The translations under genes and the position numbers were made by a program. A DNA stretch of 64,000 nt from an uncultured Bacilli bacterium. GTDB lineage: Bacteria > Bacillota_I > Bacilli_A > RF39 > UBA660. The stretch spans positions 1 to 64,000 of the forward strand of contig CAKPPW010000004.1 of NCBI GenBank assembly GCA_934177995.1. Direction: 5' to 3'. Within the stretch, counting starts at the first letter, position 1. Each line of letters starts with the position of its first letter. Shown here piece by piece: positions 17,220-25,512 of this stretch. Under the pieces are notes generated by a model. That model ran no database searches. It saw nothing but the letters and a program-made list of their open reading frames with translations, and was not told where the DNA came from.

Positions 17220-18155
17220 TTGTTAGACGAAAAAATATCTTCAAGACTTTCTAGATTAAGAGATAATCTTATTAAAAATGATAAAGTAATCCCTGGTACT
17301 ACTGATACTATGTTTAAGATTGTTATGACCTCTTGTAAGTCTTATCTTACTTTTCTAATTAGTGAGTTTATTAATATTAACGAATCTGATTTAGTAAAAA
17401 AAATTATTATTCAGAATAATGAATTACCACTTAGTAATGCTAAAGAAAGAAAAAAGATATCAGACTTTATCGCTAAAGTTAATAAGTCTTTGATAAATTT
17501 TGAAATGAATAGTGAATACTTTGATGGATTACTAATTAGAAATCAAGCTTATCTTGGTAAAATTGAAGGTGAAAGTTTAAATGCTAGTGAAGATTATAGT
17601 AATATGCAACGATTTCTACAAGTAAACTTTAATGACTTTATCCATTTTAAAAGTGATAGTCCTATACTTGAATTTGTCTATACTGATATAGTTAATGGAG
17701 AAATTGAAACGGAAAATCTTAAAAAATACCATATCAGTCTTCCCAAGTTAGAAAAGAAATACTATAATGGTGATAAGTTAAGTAAACTTGAAAAAGCCTT
17801 ACTTATTTTAAAACTTGATAAGATAAAAGACTTAGAAGAAATTAGCAGAGGAGATGAAGACTTAATGGAAGCGGTTGAAAGAATCAAAGATGCTACTTTT
17901 GATATCAATACTATCGGGTTATATGATGCTGAACTTGATAGAAAGTGGAAAGAAGAAGCTAAAATAGCATATTATAATAAGATAGCTAAGGAAGATGGTC
18001 GGGAAGAAGGTCGTAATGAAGGTCTCAGAGAAGGACGTGAAGAGGGTCAATTTTCTATTATATCTACTATGCTTAAAAACGGTATAACTCCTAAAAAAGT
18101 TATAGAAATGACCGGAATATCCTTAGAAAAAATCAAAAAGATGGGTTTGTTGTAA
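17220..18155 (+). CDS. Rpn/YhgA-like PD-(D/E)XK nuclease family protein
   Basis: About 311 residues. TTDTMFKIVMTS near the start corresponds to the D..FK motif. KISDFIAKVNKSLINFEMN carries the D...ExN core, where the family usually has ExQ or ExK. FVYTDIVNGEI follows, and the C-terminal tail holds GREEGRNEGLREGREEGQ repeats. Members are recombination-promoting nucleases related to transposases, some with antiphage or toxin activity. The GTG at 17208 lies inside the SD GGGAGGTG; TTG at 17220 is the likelier start. An in-frame internal ATG (17865) with an upstream AGGAG could yield a short C-terminal protein. A free-standing copy of that end lies downstream at 18268. Confidence 0.82.
   Translation: MLDEKISSRLSRLRDNLIKNDKVIPGTTDTMFKIVMTSCKSYLTFLISEFININESDLVKKIIIQNNELPLSNAKERKKISDFIAKVNKSLINFEMNSEYFDGLLIRNQAYLGKIEGESLNASEDYSNMQRFLQVNFNDFIHFKSDSPILEFVYTDIVNGEIETENLKKYHISLPKLEKKYYNGDKLSKLEKALLILKLDKIKDLEEISRGDEDLMEAVERIKDATFDINTIGLYDAELDRKWKEEAKIAYYNKIAKEDGREEGRNEGLREGREEGQFSIISTMLKNGITPKKVIEMTGISLEKIKKMGLL
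17865..18155 (+). CDS. Possible intragenic short C-terminal Rpn protein
   Basis: In-frame ATG inside the Rpn gene, preceded by AGAGGAG at 17847-17853 (11-base spacing). It would give about 96 residues starting MEAVERIKDATFDI. The same sequence context precedes the separate ORF at 18268, which shows the block works as a unit. Short proteins made from inside rpn genes have been reported to restrain the full-length nuclease. Expression here is inferred. Confidence 0.4.
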   Translation: MEAVERIKDATFDINTIGLYDAELDRKWKEEAKIAYYNKIAKEDGREEGRNEGLREGREEGQFSIISTMLKNGITPKKVIEMTGISLEKIKKMGLL

Positions 18156-18165
18156 TCCATCTTTT
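18136..18165 (+). terminator. Intrinsic terminator
   Basis: AAAAGATGG / CCATCTTTT stem spanning the end of the Rpn gene, followed by a short T-rich stretch. Confidence 0.65.
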
Positions 18166-18267
18166 ACTTTAATTAAAAAAACTAGTACGGGAAAAGCTTA
18201 ATTCCTTTAGATCATCTTCAAGTTCAAATATTTAATAGTATAATAATTAAAAGGAGATGAAGATTTA

Positions 18268-18528
18268 ATGGAAGCAGTTGAAAGAATTAAGGATGCCACT
18301 TTTGATATCAATACTATCGGATTATACGATGCTGAACTTGATAGAAAATGGCGAGAAGAAGCTAAAATAGCATATTATAATAAGATAGCCAGAAAAGATG
18401 GTCGTGAGGAAGGTCGTGAAGAGGAGCAATCTTCTATTATCACTAATATGCTTAATAACGGTATAACACCAATAAAAATCACAGAAATGACTGGCATACC
18501 GTTAGAAAAAGTAAAAAGGTGGGTTTGA
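18268..18528 (+). CDS. Free-standing duplicate of the Rpn C-terminal segment
   Basis: 86 residues that match residues from 220 onward of the preceding Rpn protein almost throughout (MEAVERIKDATFDINTIGLY, then DRKWREEAKIAYYNKIA and GREEGREE). The tail ends VKRWV instead of IKKMGLL. The homology starts upstream of the ATG, at the block ggagatgaagatttaatg, so the copy brings along its own AAAGGAG ribosome site. It lacks the whole nuclease domain. It is either a decayed tandem duplicate or a dedicated small partner; its intact frame, SD and own terminator favour expression. Confidence 0.65.
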   Translation: MEAVERIKDATFDINTIGLYDAELDRKWREEAKIAYYNKIARKDGREEGREEEQSSIITNMLNNGITPIKITEMTGIPLEKVKRWV

Positions 18529-18539
18529 ATCCACCTTTT
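18514..18539. terminator. Bidirectional terminator between the Rpn fragment and sspI
   Basis: AAAAGGTGG / CCACCTTTT stem located where the two convergent genes meet, with T-rich ends on both strands. Confidence 0.75.
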
Positions 18540-18753
18540 ACTGTTTGTCACTTATTTGTTTTTTTATAATCTCTAACATCTCTTGTTTTAGCTTATCATC
18601 AGCACCTTGCCAGATAAGTTCTAAAAAGACACCCATACCAGGTAATGTTTCCTCATCGTTTTCAGCAATTGATTCATCTATTGCTCTTTTAAGTTCATCA
18701 AAATCATCACCTTTAAAATTGTTAATAATATGATTTCTTATGCTTAAATCCAT
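18538..18753 (-). CDS. sspI: Small acid-soluble spore protein SspI
   Basis: 71 residues, the normal SspI length, beginning MDLSIRNHIINNFKGDDFDE. The hallmark LPGMGVFLELIWQGADDKLK matches Bacillus SspI (LPGLGVLFEVIW). The protein is a minor SASP of the dormant spore. SD AGGAGATGAT stands five bases before the ATG. In Bacillus such genes are driven by sigma-G in the forespore, but I could not place a convincing sigma-G promoter here. Strong evidence that the organism forms endospores. Confidence 0.9.
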   Translation of the reverse strand: MDLSIRNHIINNFKGDDFDELKRAIDESIAENDEETLPGMGVFLELIWQGADDKLKQEMLEIIKKQISDKQ

Positions 18754-18863
18754 TTTTTATCATCTCCTAGACATATTTTTACCAAAATAATGAATATTAT
18801 ACTAAAAAGGCTTTTGCTTTTTTAGAAATTAAGATATACTTAAATTGTAAGGAGGAGATAAAG

Positions 18864-19421
18864 ATGCCAGTATGGTTAATTGTAGTTATTGTTATCATTC
18901 TGATTATTATTCTATGGTTTATTGGTACATATAATTCGTTAGTAGGACTAAGAAATAGAGTAAAAGATCAATGGAGTCAAATCGATGTTCAATTAAAAAG
19001 AAGAACTGATCTTATTCCTAACTTAGTAGAAATTGTAAAAGGCTATGCTAAACATGAAAAAAGTACTTTTGAAGATGTTGTAAAAGCAAGAAATGCCGTA
19101 GCAAATGCTTCTACCAAGGAAGAAGAGATGAAAGCAAACGGAGAATTATCTGGAGTATTAAACAGATTGTTTGCTTTAGCTGAAGCTTATCCAGAACTAA
19201 AGGCTAATGAAAACTTTTTAAGTTTACAAAATGACCTAAAAGATACTGAAGATAAGATTAGCATGATGAGACAATTTTACAATGATACAGTACTTTCCTA
19301 TAATAATAAAGTACAAACTATACCAAGCAATATAGTTGCAAATATTTGTCATTTTAAAGAAGATACTTTCTTTAAAGTGGATGAAAAAGATAGAGAAGTA
19401 CCGAAAATATCATTTGAGTAG
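18864..19421 (+). CDS. lemA: LemA family protein
   Basis: 185 residues. One N-terminal membrane helix (residues 4-24) is followed by the LemA domain: [56 protein letters not shown], then [15 protein letters not shown]. The function of the family is not well defined. The gene precedes a DUF2207 protein gene, a frequent partner. SD AAGGAGGAG; a TATACT element lies about 25 bases upstream of it. Confidence 0.92.
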   Translation: MPVWLIVVIVIILIIILWFIGTYNSLVGLRNRVKDQWSQIDVQLKRRTDLIPNLVEIVKGYAKHEKSTFEDVVKARNAVANASTKEEEMKANGELSGVLNRLFALAEAYPELKANENFLSLQNDLKDTEDKISMMRQFYNDTVLSYNNKVQTIPSNIVANICHFKEDTFFKVDEKDREVPKISFE

Positions 19422-19460
19422 ACTTGCTAACTTATGCAAGTCTTTTTAGGAGGAGAACAG

Positions 19461-21353
19461 ATGAAAAAACGATATTTATTGATTATTATCGCTTGTTTCT
19501 TTTTACTTAATCCGCAACAAGTGAGAGCGGTTGAAACAACTAAAAAGTTTTATAGTAATATTGACATAGAAACAGATGGTAGTGTTAAAGTCAAGGAGTT
19601 GTTTGAACTTAGTGGAAATTATAATGGATTAAGAAGAATTATAAATTATCGAAATAGTAATGCTAAAGAGTTTAGCGGTAGTGTTAGTGATTTAGAAGGT
19701 AGTAGTATTTATAATGGAAGCGGTATTACTGATTTACAAGTATCAAGCGTTAGCAATAGTAACTTAACATTTAATAGTTTAAATGAGGTAGTAAATTACT
19801 TTACTTTAGTTAATTATGCTAATAAAGGAGAAAGTGGAGTTTATACAAGGGAAGATACCAATAATGGCGTAAGTCTACTTGTTTACAATCCATCATCTAA
19901 AAATGAAGCTTTTTATCTTTCTTATACTATTCCTAATGTCATTGTAGTACATAATGATATAGCAGAATATGCTTTTAATATCTTTGGTAGTGAGTATGAA
20001 GAAAACATTAAAGACTTTAGGGTACAAGTTAATCTTCCGGGAGAAGATAGTGACTTTAGAGTCTGGCTACATGGACCCCTAAATGGTTATATAGATAGAA
20101 CTGATAATAAAACAACAGTGGCTACTTCGGACTTTATTGGTGCTCATAATCCCGTTAGTATTAGAATTTTATTTAATAAAGATTTGGTACCTAATGCAAC
20201 TAAGTTTAGTGGAATGACTGCTAAAGAAGATATTATTAAATATCAAACCAAACTTGCCGATGAAGCTAATGCTACTAGAGATAAAATAGCAAGAGAAAAC
20301 AACACTGTTAAAATTATAACTGTAATTTGGTATGTAGTTACTTTACTACTTTCTATACTGACGATTAAGAAAGTAAAGGACTCTAAGAAAACAGATTTTG
20401 CTATGGAGTATTATCGTGACTTTCCAGGAGACTATGGACCAGAAGTATTAGAGTATCTTTTATCTAAAAATGTAACGGAAAAGAGTTTATCGGCTACTAT
20501 TTTAAATCTTATTTATAAAAAAGCTCTAAAAGTAGAACCTACTGATATGGATAAGAAAAATTATCGACTTATTTTTCAAAAAGATAGCAATGTAGTACTA
20601 ACTAAAGCTGAAGAAGTAGCTAAAAAGATGTTTATTGATAGAATAGGAAATGGGGAAAGTGTTGAACTTTCTAAGATTAAATCATATTGTTCTAAAGAAT
20701 ATAATGCTAGAAATATTATGAATCTTTATAATGATTTTGTTAAAGAAGGAGTAAATCTCGGTAAAGCTGAAGGATACTATGATAAGATGCCTAAAGTACA
20801 AGCTATTGCTATTATAGTATCTTTATTAGGATTTTTAATAATGCTTTTAGGAATACAATTAGAAGTTGATTTCTTACCAGCTACAATAGCAGGAATAATT
20901 AGCTTAATTAATATGATAATTTTAGCTTTTCAAAAAACCTATACTAAAAAAGGAGCCAAGGAATATAAGATGTGGATGGCTCATAAGAAATTCTTAGAAG
21001 ACTTTTCAAGGTTTGATGAAAAAGAATTATTAGAAGTACCTTTCTGGGATAAATATTTAGTATATGCTACTGTACTAGGTTGTGCTGATAAACTATCTAA
21101 ACAGATGAAAATAAAAATGGCTACTATGAGTGAAAATGATACTAATCCATATTCATACTATATGTATGATAATGACTTTAGTTATATAGGCTATGCAGTA
21201 AGTAATAGTATTTCAAATTCAGTAAATCAAGCTATATCTTCGTCAAGAAGTTCAATAGCAGCTTCAAGCTCATCTTCAGGCGATGGATTCTCTGGTGGAT
21301 CAGTCGGTGGAGGAGGAAGCTTCGGTGGAGGCGGAGGGGGAGGAAGATTCTAA
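19461..21353 (+). CDS. DUF2207 membrane protein
   Basis: About 630 residues. It has a signal peptide (MKKRYLLIIIACFFLLNPQQ, cleavage near RA-VE) and an extracellular beta-rich DUF2207 domain (VKELFELSGNYNGLRRIINY). A membrane helix lies near residue 280-300, followed by a cytosolic domain, two more helices (about 445-495) and a Gly/Ser-rich tail ending GGGGSFGGGGGGGRF. The frame opens earlier at 19434, but the ATG at 19461 has the AGGAGGAG site. Together with lemA it forms a two-gene operon seen in many Gram-positive bacteria; its biochemical role is unknown. Confidence 0.88.
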   Translation: MKKRYLLIIIACFFLLNPQQVRAVETTKKFYSNIDIETDGSVKVKELFELSGNYNGLRRIINYRNSNAKEFSGSVSDLEGSSIYNGSGITDLQVSSVSNSNLTFNSLNEVVNYFTLVNYANKGESGVYTREDTNNGVSLLVYNPSSKNEAFYLSYTIPNVIVVHNDIAEYAFNIFGSEYEENIKDFRVQVNLPGEDSDFRVWLHGPLNGYIDRTDNKTTVATSDFIGAHNPVSIRILFNKDLVPNATKFSGMTAKEDIIKYQTKLADEANATRDKIARENNTVKIITVIWYVVTLLLSILTIKKVKDSKKTDFAMEYYRDFPGDYGPEVLEYLLSKNVTEKSLSATILNLIYKKALKVEPTDMDKKNYRLIFQKDSNVVLTKAEEVAKKMFIDRIGNGESVELSKIKSYCSKEYNARNIMNLYNDFVKEGVNLGKAEGYYDKMPKVQAIAIIVSLLGFLIMLLGIQLEVDFLPATIAGIISLINMIILAFQKTYTKKGAKEYKMWMAHKKFLEDFSRFDEKELLEVPFWDKYLVYATVLGCADKLSKQMKIKMATMSENDTNPYSYYMYDNDFSYIGYAVSNSISNSVNQAISSSRSSIAASSSSSGDGFSGGSVGGGGSFGGGGGGGRF

Positions 21354-21366
21354 TCTTCCTTACTTT
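21342..21366 (+). terminator. Intrinsic terminator overlapping the DUF2207 stop
   Basis: GGAAGATT / AATCTTCC stem across the stop codon, then TTACTTTTTT. Confidence 0.75.
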
Positions 21367-21377
21367 TTTGAAAAAAA

Positions 21378-21425
21378 CGTACATATTGTACAAAAAACAC
21401 TAGTGAAATATGTGCATTTTGTACG
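21378..21425. repeat. Imperfect palindrome between convergent genes
   Basis: A 48-bp imperfect palindrome starts CGTACA, ends TGTACG and is centred on the perfect CACTAGTG. TTGTACA-like half sites repeat in both arms. It lies between the DUF2207 and gerAB 3' ends. It could be a protein-binding site or weak bidirectional terminator; evidence is only the symmetry. Confidence 0.35.
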
Positions 21426-21434
21426 AAATTTATA

Positions 21435-22283
21435 TTAATTTGATATTCTAATAGAAGATTTTACTCTTACTATAAAACCTTTTAGAAAAGAAAATAAACA
21501 AGCTAAGACAATAGTTTGGTCAAGAATTAGAAATATATTAAATATAGCATAGAATCTATTAAAGATTAAAAATGATGATATTTTATTCATTACTAACATA
21601 TAAGGATAGTCATAGTATTTACTAAGTAGTAAGGAAGGTAGTAGGGCTATTAGAAAATATTCTAAGATAATAATTAATAATGAGAAGAGAAATCCTAATA
21701 GATAAGCTTTTCTCATTTTTTTAGTTTTATCAGTAGCAAAGATACTGAATAAAAGAAAAGGTAGGTAGGTATAACTACTAAATAGTAAGGCTCCTTTAAT
21801 AATACTAGTAGAATTAAAACTACTAGATAAATAAGCTATATCAAGGGAGTGAGTAGCACCTGATATTTGAATTACAAATAAAATAATAAAGATTATTAAA
21901 GAGATGAAGGCAAGATGGGCTATTTGATCTAGTTCTCTTTTAGAAATTAATAAGGAAGTTAAGATAAGTAAAATAATTAAATAGAAAATATTACATTCTC
22001 TTAAGAAGTTTCTATTAATAAAGATAGCTGTATCTTTTAAAAGAATAATAGTAAAGATAATAATAACTGGTATTAATAAATAACTAGGATTAATCTTTTT
22101 ATAGATAATATTTTTAGTAATAGTAAATAAAAGTACATCAATAATAATTCCTAGTAAACAAGCAATTAAAGTATCATTACCACTTATCCTTATTATATTA
22201 TGTCCATATAAGAGAAAGAAAAAGTGGGTAAAGAAGAAAGCTAAACTAAAGATATATAACTGATTATTTTTATTCTTGATCAT
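21435..22283 (-). CDS. gerAB: Spore germination protein GerAB-like (permease subunit)
   Basis: 282-residue polytopic protein of the APC-type GerAB/GerKB family, with about 8 hydrophobic segments; NRNFLRECN and FSSYTYLPFLLFSIFA are the most family-like stretches. The usual length is about 360 residues, so this version is shortened. In the receptor complex it binds the germinant in the spore inner membrane. Its start overlaps the gerAC end by 14 nt, placing it last in a gerAA-gerAC-gerAB operon. Confidence 0.78.
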   Translation of the reverse strand: MIKNKNNQLYIFSLAFFFTHFFFLLYGHNIIRISGNDTLIACLLGIIIDVLLFTITKNIIYKKINPSYLLIPVIIIFTIILLKDTAIFINRNFLRECNIFYLIILLILTSLLISKRELDQIAHLAFISLIIFIILFVIQISGATHSLDIAYLSSSFNSTSIIKGALLFSSYTYLPFLLFSIFATDKTKKMRKAYLLGFLFSLLIIILEYFLIALLPSLLLSKYYDYPYMLVMNKISSFLIFNRFYAIFNIFLILDQTIVLACLFSFLKGFIVRVKSSIRISN

Positions 22284-23199
22284 AATTATCTTCTCCTATC
22301 TTTATTTTAATATTAATTTTTTTATTAGGATTAATTAAAGTTGTCTTGATATTGTTATCTTTCTGATATGTTAAAAATTCATTAATCTCTTTTTTGAATA
22401 ACTTTTTAATAGAATTTATTAACTTCTTACTATTATTAATATCACTAGAAGATATATCCATTGCTATAGTAACAGTATCTTTTATTAACATAGACTTAAC
22501 ATCATTAAATTCCACTTCATAAGACTTATTATCAATAGTTATTTCTTGATGAAAAGATGTTAACTTATTATTTAAAAGATAATTAATCTTTGCCTGTTTA
22601 GCATCTATTAAAATATTTTTTTTATAAACTTCTAATCCAGTAGTTGTCAGAGTCTTATCTAAAGAAATAATAGGAAGAGTACTTTCTCTTTTTTTATTAA
22701 CAATATCCTTTAGATAATCTTCAAAAGTACTAAGATAGATATTAGCATCATCTATTCTTTTTTTATTTATTTCTTTAATTATTTTACTGCTACTATCATA
22801 CTTTTTAAATAAACTTTTAATATCACTATTAGTACCTACTATTAAATAATTCATTTGTGTGAATTGTTTTTGAAAATAATTAATTATCTCTTCATCCAAT
22901 AACTTACTTTGAAATACTACTAACTTTAAATGACCATAGTAAGCCTTCTTATTATTAATCTTTTTAGCTTTAAGAAAGATACTTCCTAGACTATTACCTT
23001 CAAAAGTAGAAACTTGATAAATTGATTTAGTAGCATTATCAGTCTTTTCCTCCTTAATAGTATTAACAGTTAGAAAGTATTTATCATTAACTTTTTCAAG
23101 ACCTATCATGTCTACAATAACTAAGTCATTTACCTCAACATAAGGAGTATAACCAGTAAGTAGTAATAGTACTAAGATAGGTATAATCATCTTTTTCAT
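22270..23199 (-). CDS. gerAC: Spore germination protein GerAC-like, without lipobox cysteine
   Basis: 309 residues (the family is usually 370-400). A signal-like N-terminus MKKMIIPILVLLLLTGYTPY is followed by VNDLVIVDMIGLEKVNDKYF, which matches the GerAC opening (EINDLAIV..IGID). The position that normally holds the lipid-bearing Cys in L-T-G-C is Tyr (TAT). The C-terminal GerAC domain is recognisable around KKLINSIKKLFKKEINEFL. It should be anchored to the outer face of the spore inner membrane, but lipidation is not possible with this sequence. Directly abuts gerAA. Confidence 0.8.
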   Translation of the reverse strand: MKKMIIPILVLLLLTGYTPYVEVNDLVIVDMIGLEKVNDKYFLTVNTIKEEKTDNATKSIYQVSTFEGNSLGSIFLKAKKINNKKAYYGHLKLVVFQSKLLDEEIINYFQKQFTQMNYLIVGTNSDIKSLFKKYDSSSKIIKEINKKRIDDANIYLSTFEDYLKDIVNKKRESTLPIISLDKTLTTTGLEVYKKNILIDAKQAKINYLLNNKLTSFHQEITIDNKSYEVEFNDVKSMLIKDTVTIAMDISSSDINNSKKLINSIKKLFKKEINEFLTYQKDNNIKTTLINPNKKINIKIKIGEDNYDQE

Positions 23200-24606
23200 T
23201 TAGTTACCTCTTTTCTTATTTTTAGTTAGGAGGGGATTTCTTTTTAGTCTTTTATTACTTCTAAGTTTGATAATGGCGTCTCCCAATTCTTCTTTAACAA
23301 GGGGTGAGAAAGGAGCAAAGTAAGGGTAATCTAAGGCTTTAGTAGTAACAAGTGAAGAAAGTAAGAATAAGAAACCTATATAGATACCAAAGATACCAAA
23401 GAACATAGCTAGAAACATCATTAAGAAACGAAGCCAACGAAGAGAGGCAATCATCTCTTGAGATGAGAAAGCAAGTCCAGAAATAGCTGATATTGAAATA
23501 ACTATAATCATAATAGGGGAGATAATACCAGCTGATACGGCAGCATCTCCTAATATTAATCCTCCAAGAATAGAAACAGCACTACCAGTAGATGATTGTT
23601 TTCTAATATCACTTTCTCTTAATATTTCAAAGGAAATACTCATAAATAAAGCTTCTGTTAAAGCTGAGAAAGGAACACTTTCTCTTTGAGCCATAAAGTT
23701 AAGTAAAAATGGTAGGGGAAGTGCTTCTTGATTATGAGTAGTAAGAGCAATATATAAAGCAGGAGTAAAAATAGAGACGATAAAAGCAAGTAATCTAATA
23801 ATTCTAATGAAACTAACATTAATTGCTTTTTGGTAATAATCATCTGGAGTATGTAAAAAATCAACAAAGAAAGAAGGAGTAATTAAAACATAAGGAGAAT
23901 TATCAACTACAATACAAACTTTTCCTTCAAGAAGAGCTTGACTAACTCTATCAGGTCGCTCACTCATTAAAACAGTAGGGAAAAGAAAGTTCTTATCATC
24001 TTCTAAATAGCTTTTTAACATACCACTATCAATAACACCATCTATCTTAACATTAGAAAGAATATCTTTTACCTTTTTAACGGTATTTAAAGAAGCGATA
24101 TCCTTCATATAAATAATACCCGTCTTACATCTTGATTCCTTACCAATAAATAAAGACTCGACATAACAGTTTTCAGTCCTTAATCTTCTTCTAATAAGAC
24201 CAATATTAGTATTAAAGTTTTCATTAAAAGAATCCTTACTACCCCTAATAGTAATTTCACTACTAGCTTCATTAATTCCTCTATCAAGTGTTGCCTTTGC
24301 TTCAATAGCTAAAGCTTCATCCTGATAAATAATAAGAGCAAAGCCTTTATAGATATAGTCTAACATCTCCATTTCCTTAGTTAAAACCTTAACCGTATTA
24401 TCAGGTAGATTATTATAAAGAAAGGTAATAATATCATCACCGCTATAAGATAAATTAGTAATCTTAGTTAGAATATAATGATTGATAAAATCACTACTAC
24501 ATAGCACTTCATTATGAATTAGATTAATCTTTTTATTATTAAGATAAAACTCATGAGTTACTAAATCAGTATTAGTTTTTAATTTATTATATAGTTTTTC
24601 ATACAT
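23200..24606 (-). CDS. gerAA: Spore germination protein GerAA-like (receptor A subunit)
   Basis: 468 residues, typical for the family. The N-terminal cytosolic domain contains EITIRGSKDSFNENFNTNIG followed by LIRRRLR, a hallmark. GVIDSGMLKSYLEDDKNFLF, SERPDRVSQALLEGKVCIVV and DNSPYVLITPSFF follow. The C-terminal half holds about five membrane helices (FIRIIRLLAFIVSIFTPALY, LPLPFLLNFMAQRESVPFSA, LGGLILGDAAVSAG). It is the main subunit of the germinant receptor channel. First gene of the operon; SD AGAGGTG. Confidence 0.93.
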   Translation of the reverse strand: MYEKLYNKLKTNTDLVTHEFYLNNKKINLIHNEVLCSSDFINHYILTKITNLSYSGDDIITFLYNNLPDNTVKVLTKEMEMLDYIYKGFALIIYQDEALAIEAKATLDRGINEASSEITIRGSKDSFNENFNTNIGLIRRRLRTENCYVESLFIGKESRCKTGIIYMKDIASLNTVKKVKDILSNVKIDGVIDSGMLKSYLEDDKNFLFPTVLMSERPDRVSQALLEGKVCIVVDNSPYVLITPSFFVDFLHTPDDYYQKAINVSFIRIIRLLAFIVSIFTPALYIALTTHNQEALPLPFLLNFMAQRESVPFSALTEALFMSISFEILRESDIRKQSSTGSAVSILGGLILGDAAVSAGIISPIMIIVISISAISGLAFSSQEMIASLRWLRFLMMFLAMFFGIFGIYIGFLFLLSSLVTTKALDYPYFAPFSPLVKEELGDAIIKLRSNKRLKRNPLLTKNKKRGN

Positions 24607-24849
24607 TTAGTTATTCACCTCTAAAAGTAGTATGACCAAGAAAAATAAAATTATTAGAAAAGTCCCATAATTTCCCATAATTTCTAGATATTTTTACCAA
24701 ACTTATTAGCTATACTTAACTCATGAAAGGAAGTGATAGATGAATAAACAGAAAAAAATCTGATACTTTAATTTATCTTAATAAATATAGAAAAAGAAGG
24801 TGATAAATAGAGAAACAAATATGATATACTAGTGGTGGTGATTTGAAAA

Positions 24850-25512
24850 ATGTATAAAATATGTTTTGTAGAAGATGAAGTTGATTTACAGACGGTTGTT
24901 AAATTATATCTAGAAAAAGCAGGCTATGAAGTTATTTGCTTTGAAAAAGGAAATGATGCTATTAATTATATAGGAAATAAAGTAGATGCTTGGATACTAG
25001 ATATTATGTTAGGAGATGATGTCAATGGTTATGATGTAATCAAAGCAATTCGAGAAAAATATCCTGATGTTCCGGTTTTATTCACATCGGCAAGAGATCA
25101 GGATTTGGACCGAATTTTAGGCCTAGAGTTAGGGAGCGATGATTACATAACGAAGCCTTATTCCAGTAAAGAATTAGTTTTACGAGTTAATAACTTAATA
25201 AAACGAGCTTACAAACAAACGGAAAGTCATATATTAGAAATAGCCTCTTATCAAGTTGATTTAGACCGGAGAGTTGTAAGTAAGAAAGATAAAGAAATAA
25301 AATTAACAACTCTTGAATTTGATTTATTAGTTTTACTCTCAAAAAATATTAATAAAAGTTTTTCAAGAGAAGAAATACTAGAGTCAGTATGGGGAGATGA
25401 CTACTTTGGAAGCGATAGAGCAGTCGATGACCTAGTTAGAAGGTTAAGAAAAAAATGTAAGGATTTAAATATATTAACTGTTTATGGTTACGGATATAGG
25501 TTAAGCTTATGA
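24850..25512 (+). CDS. OmpR-family response regulator
   Basis: 220 residues. Receiver domain with acidic residues E8/D9, phospho-acceptor D51 (WILDIMLGDDVNGYD) and the Lys in YITKPYSSKEL. The DNA-binding winged helix follows (LTTLEFDLLVLLSKN, then RAVDDLVRRLRKK and TVYGYGYRLS). The stop overlaps the next start (ATGA), so it is translationally coupled to the kinase. An extended -10-like TATGATATACT lies just upstream. Confidence 0.92.
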   Translation: MYKICFVEDEVDLQTVVKLYLEKAGYEVICFEKGNDAINYIGNKVDAWILDIMLGDDVNGYDVIKAIREKYPDVPVLFTSARDQDLDRILGLELGSDDYITKPYSSKELVLRVNNLIKRAYKQTESHILEIASYQVDLDRRVVSKKDKEIKLTTLEFDLLVLLSKNINKSFSREEILESVWGDDYFGSDRAVDDLVRRLRKKCKDLNILTVYGYGYRLSL

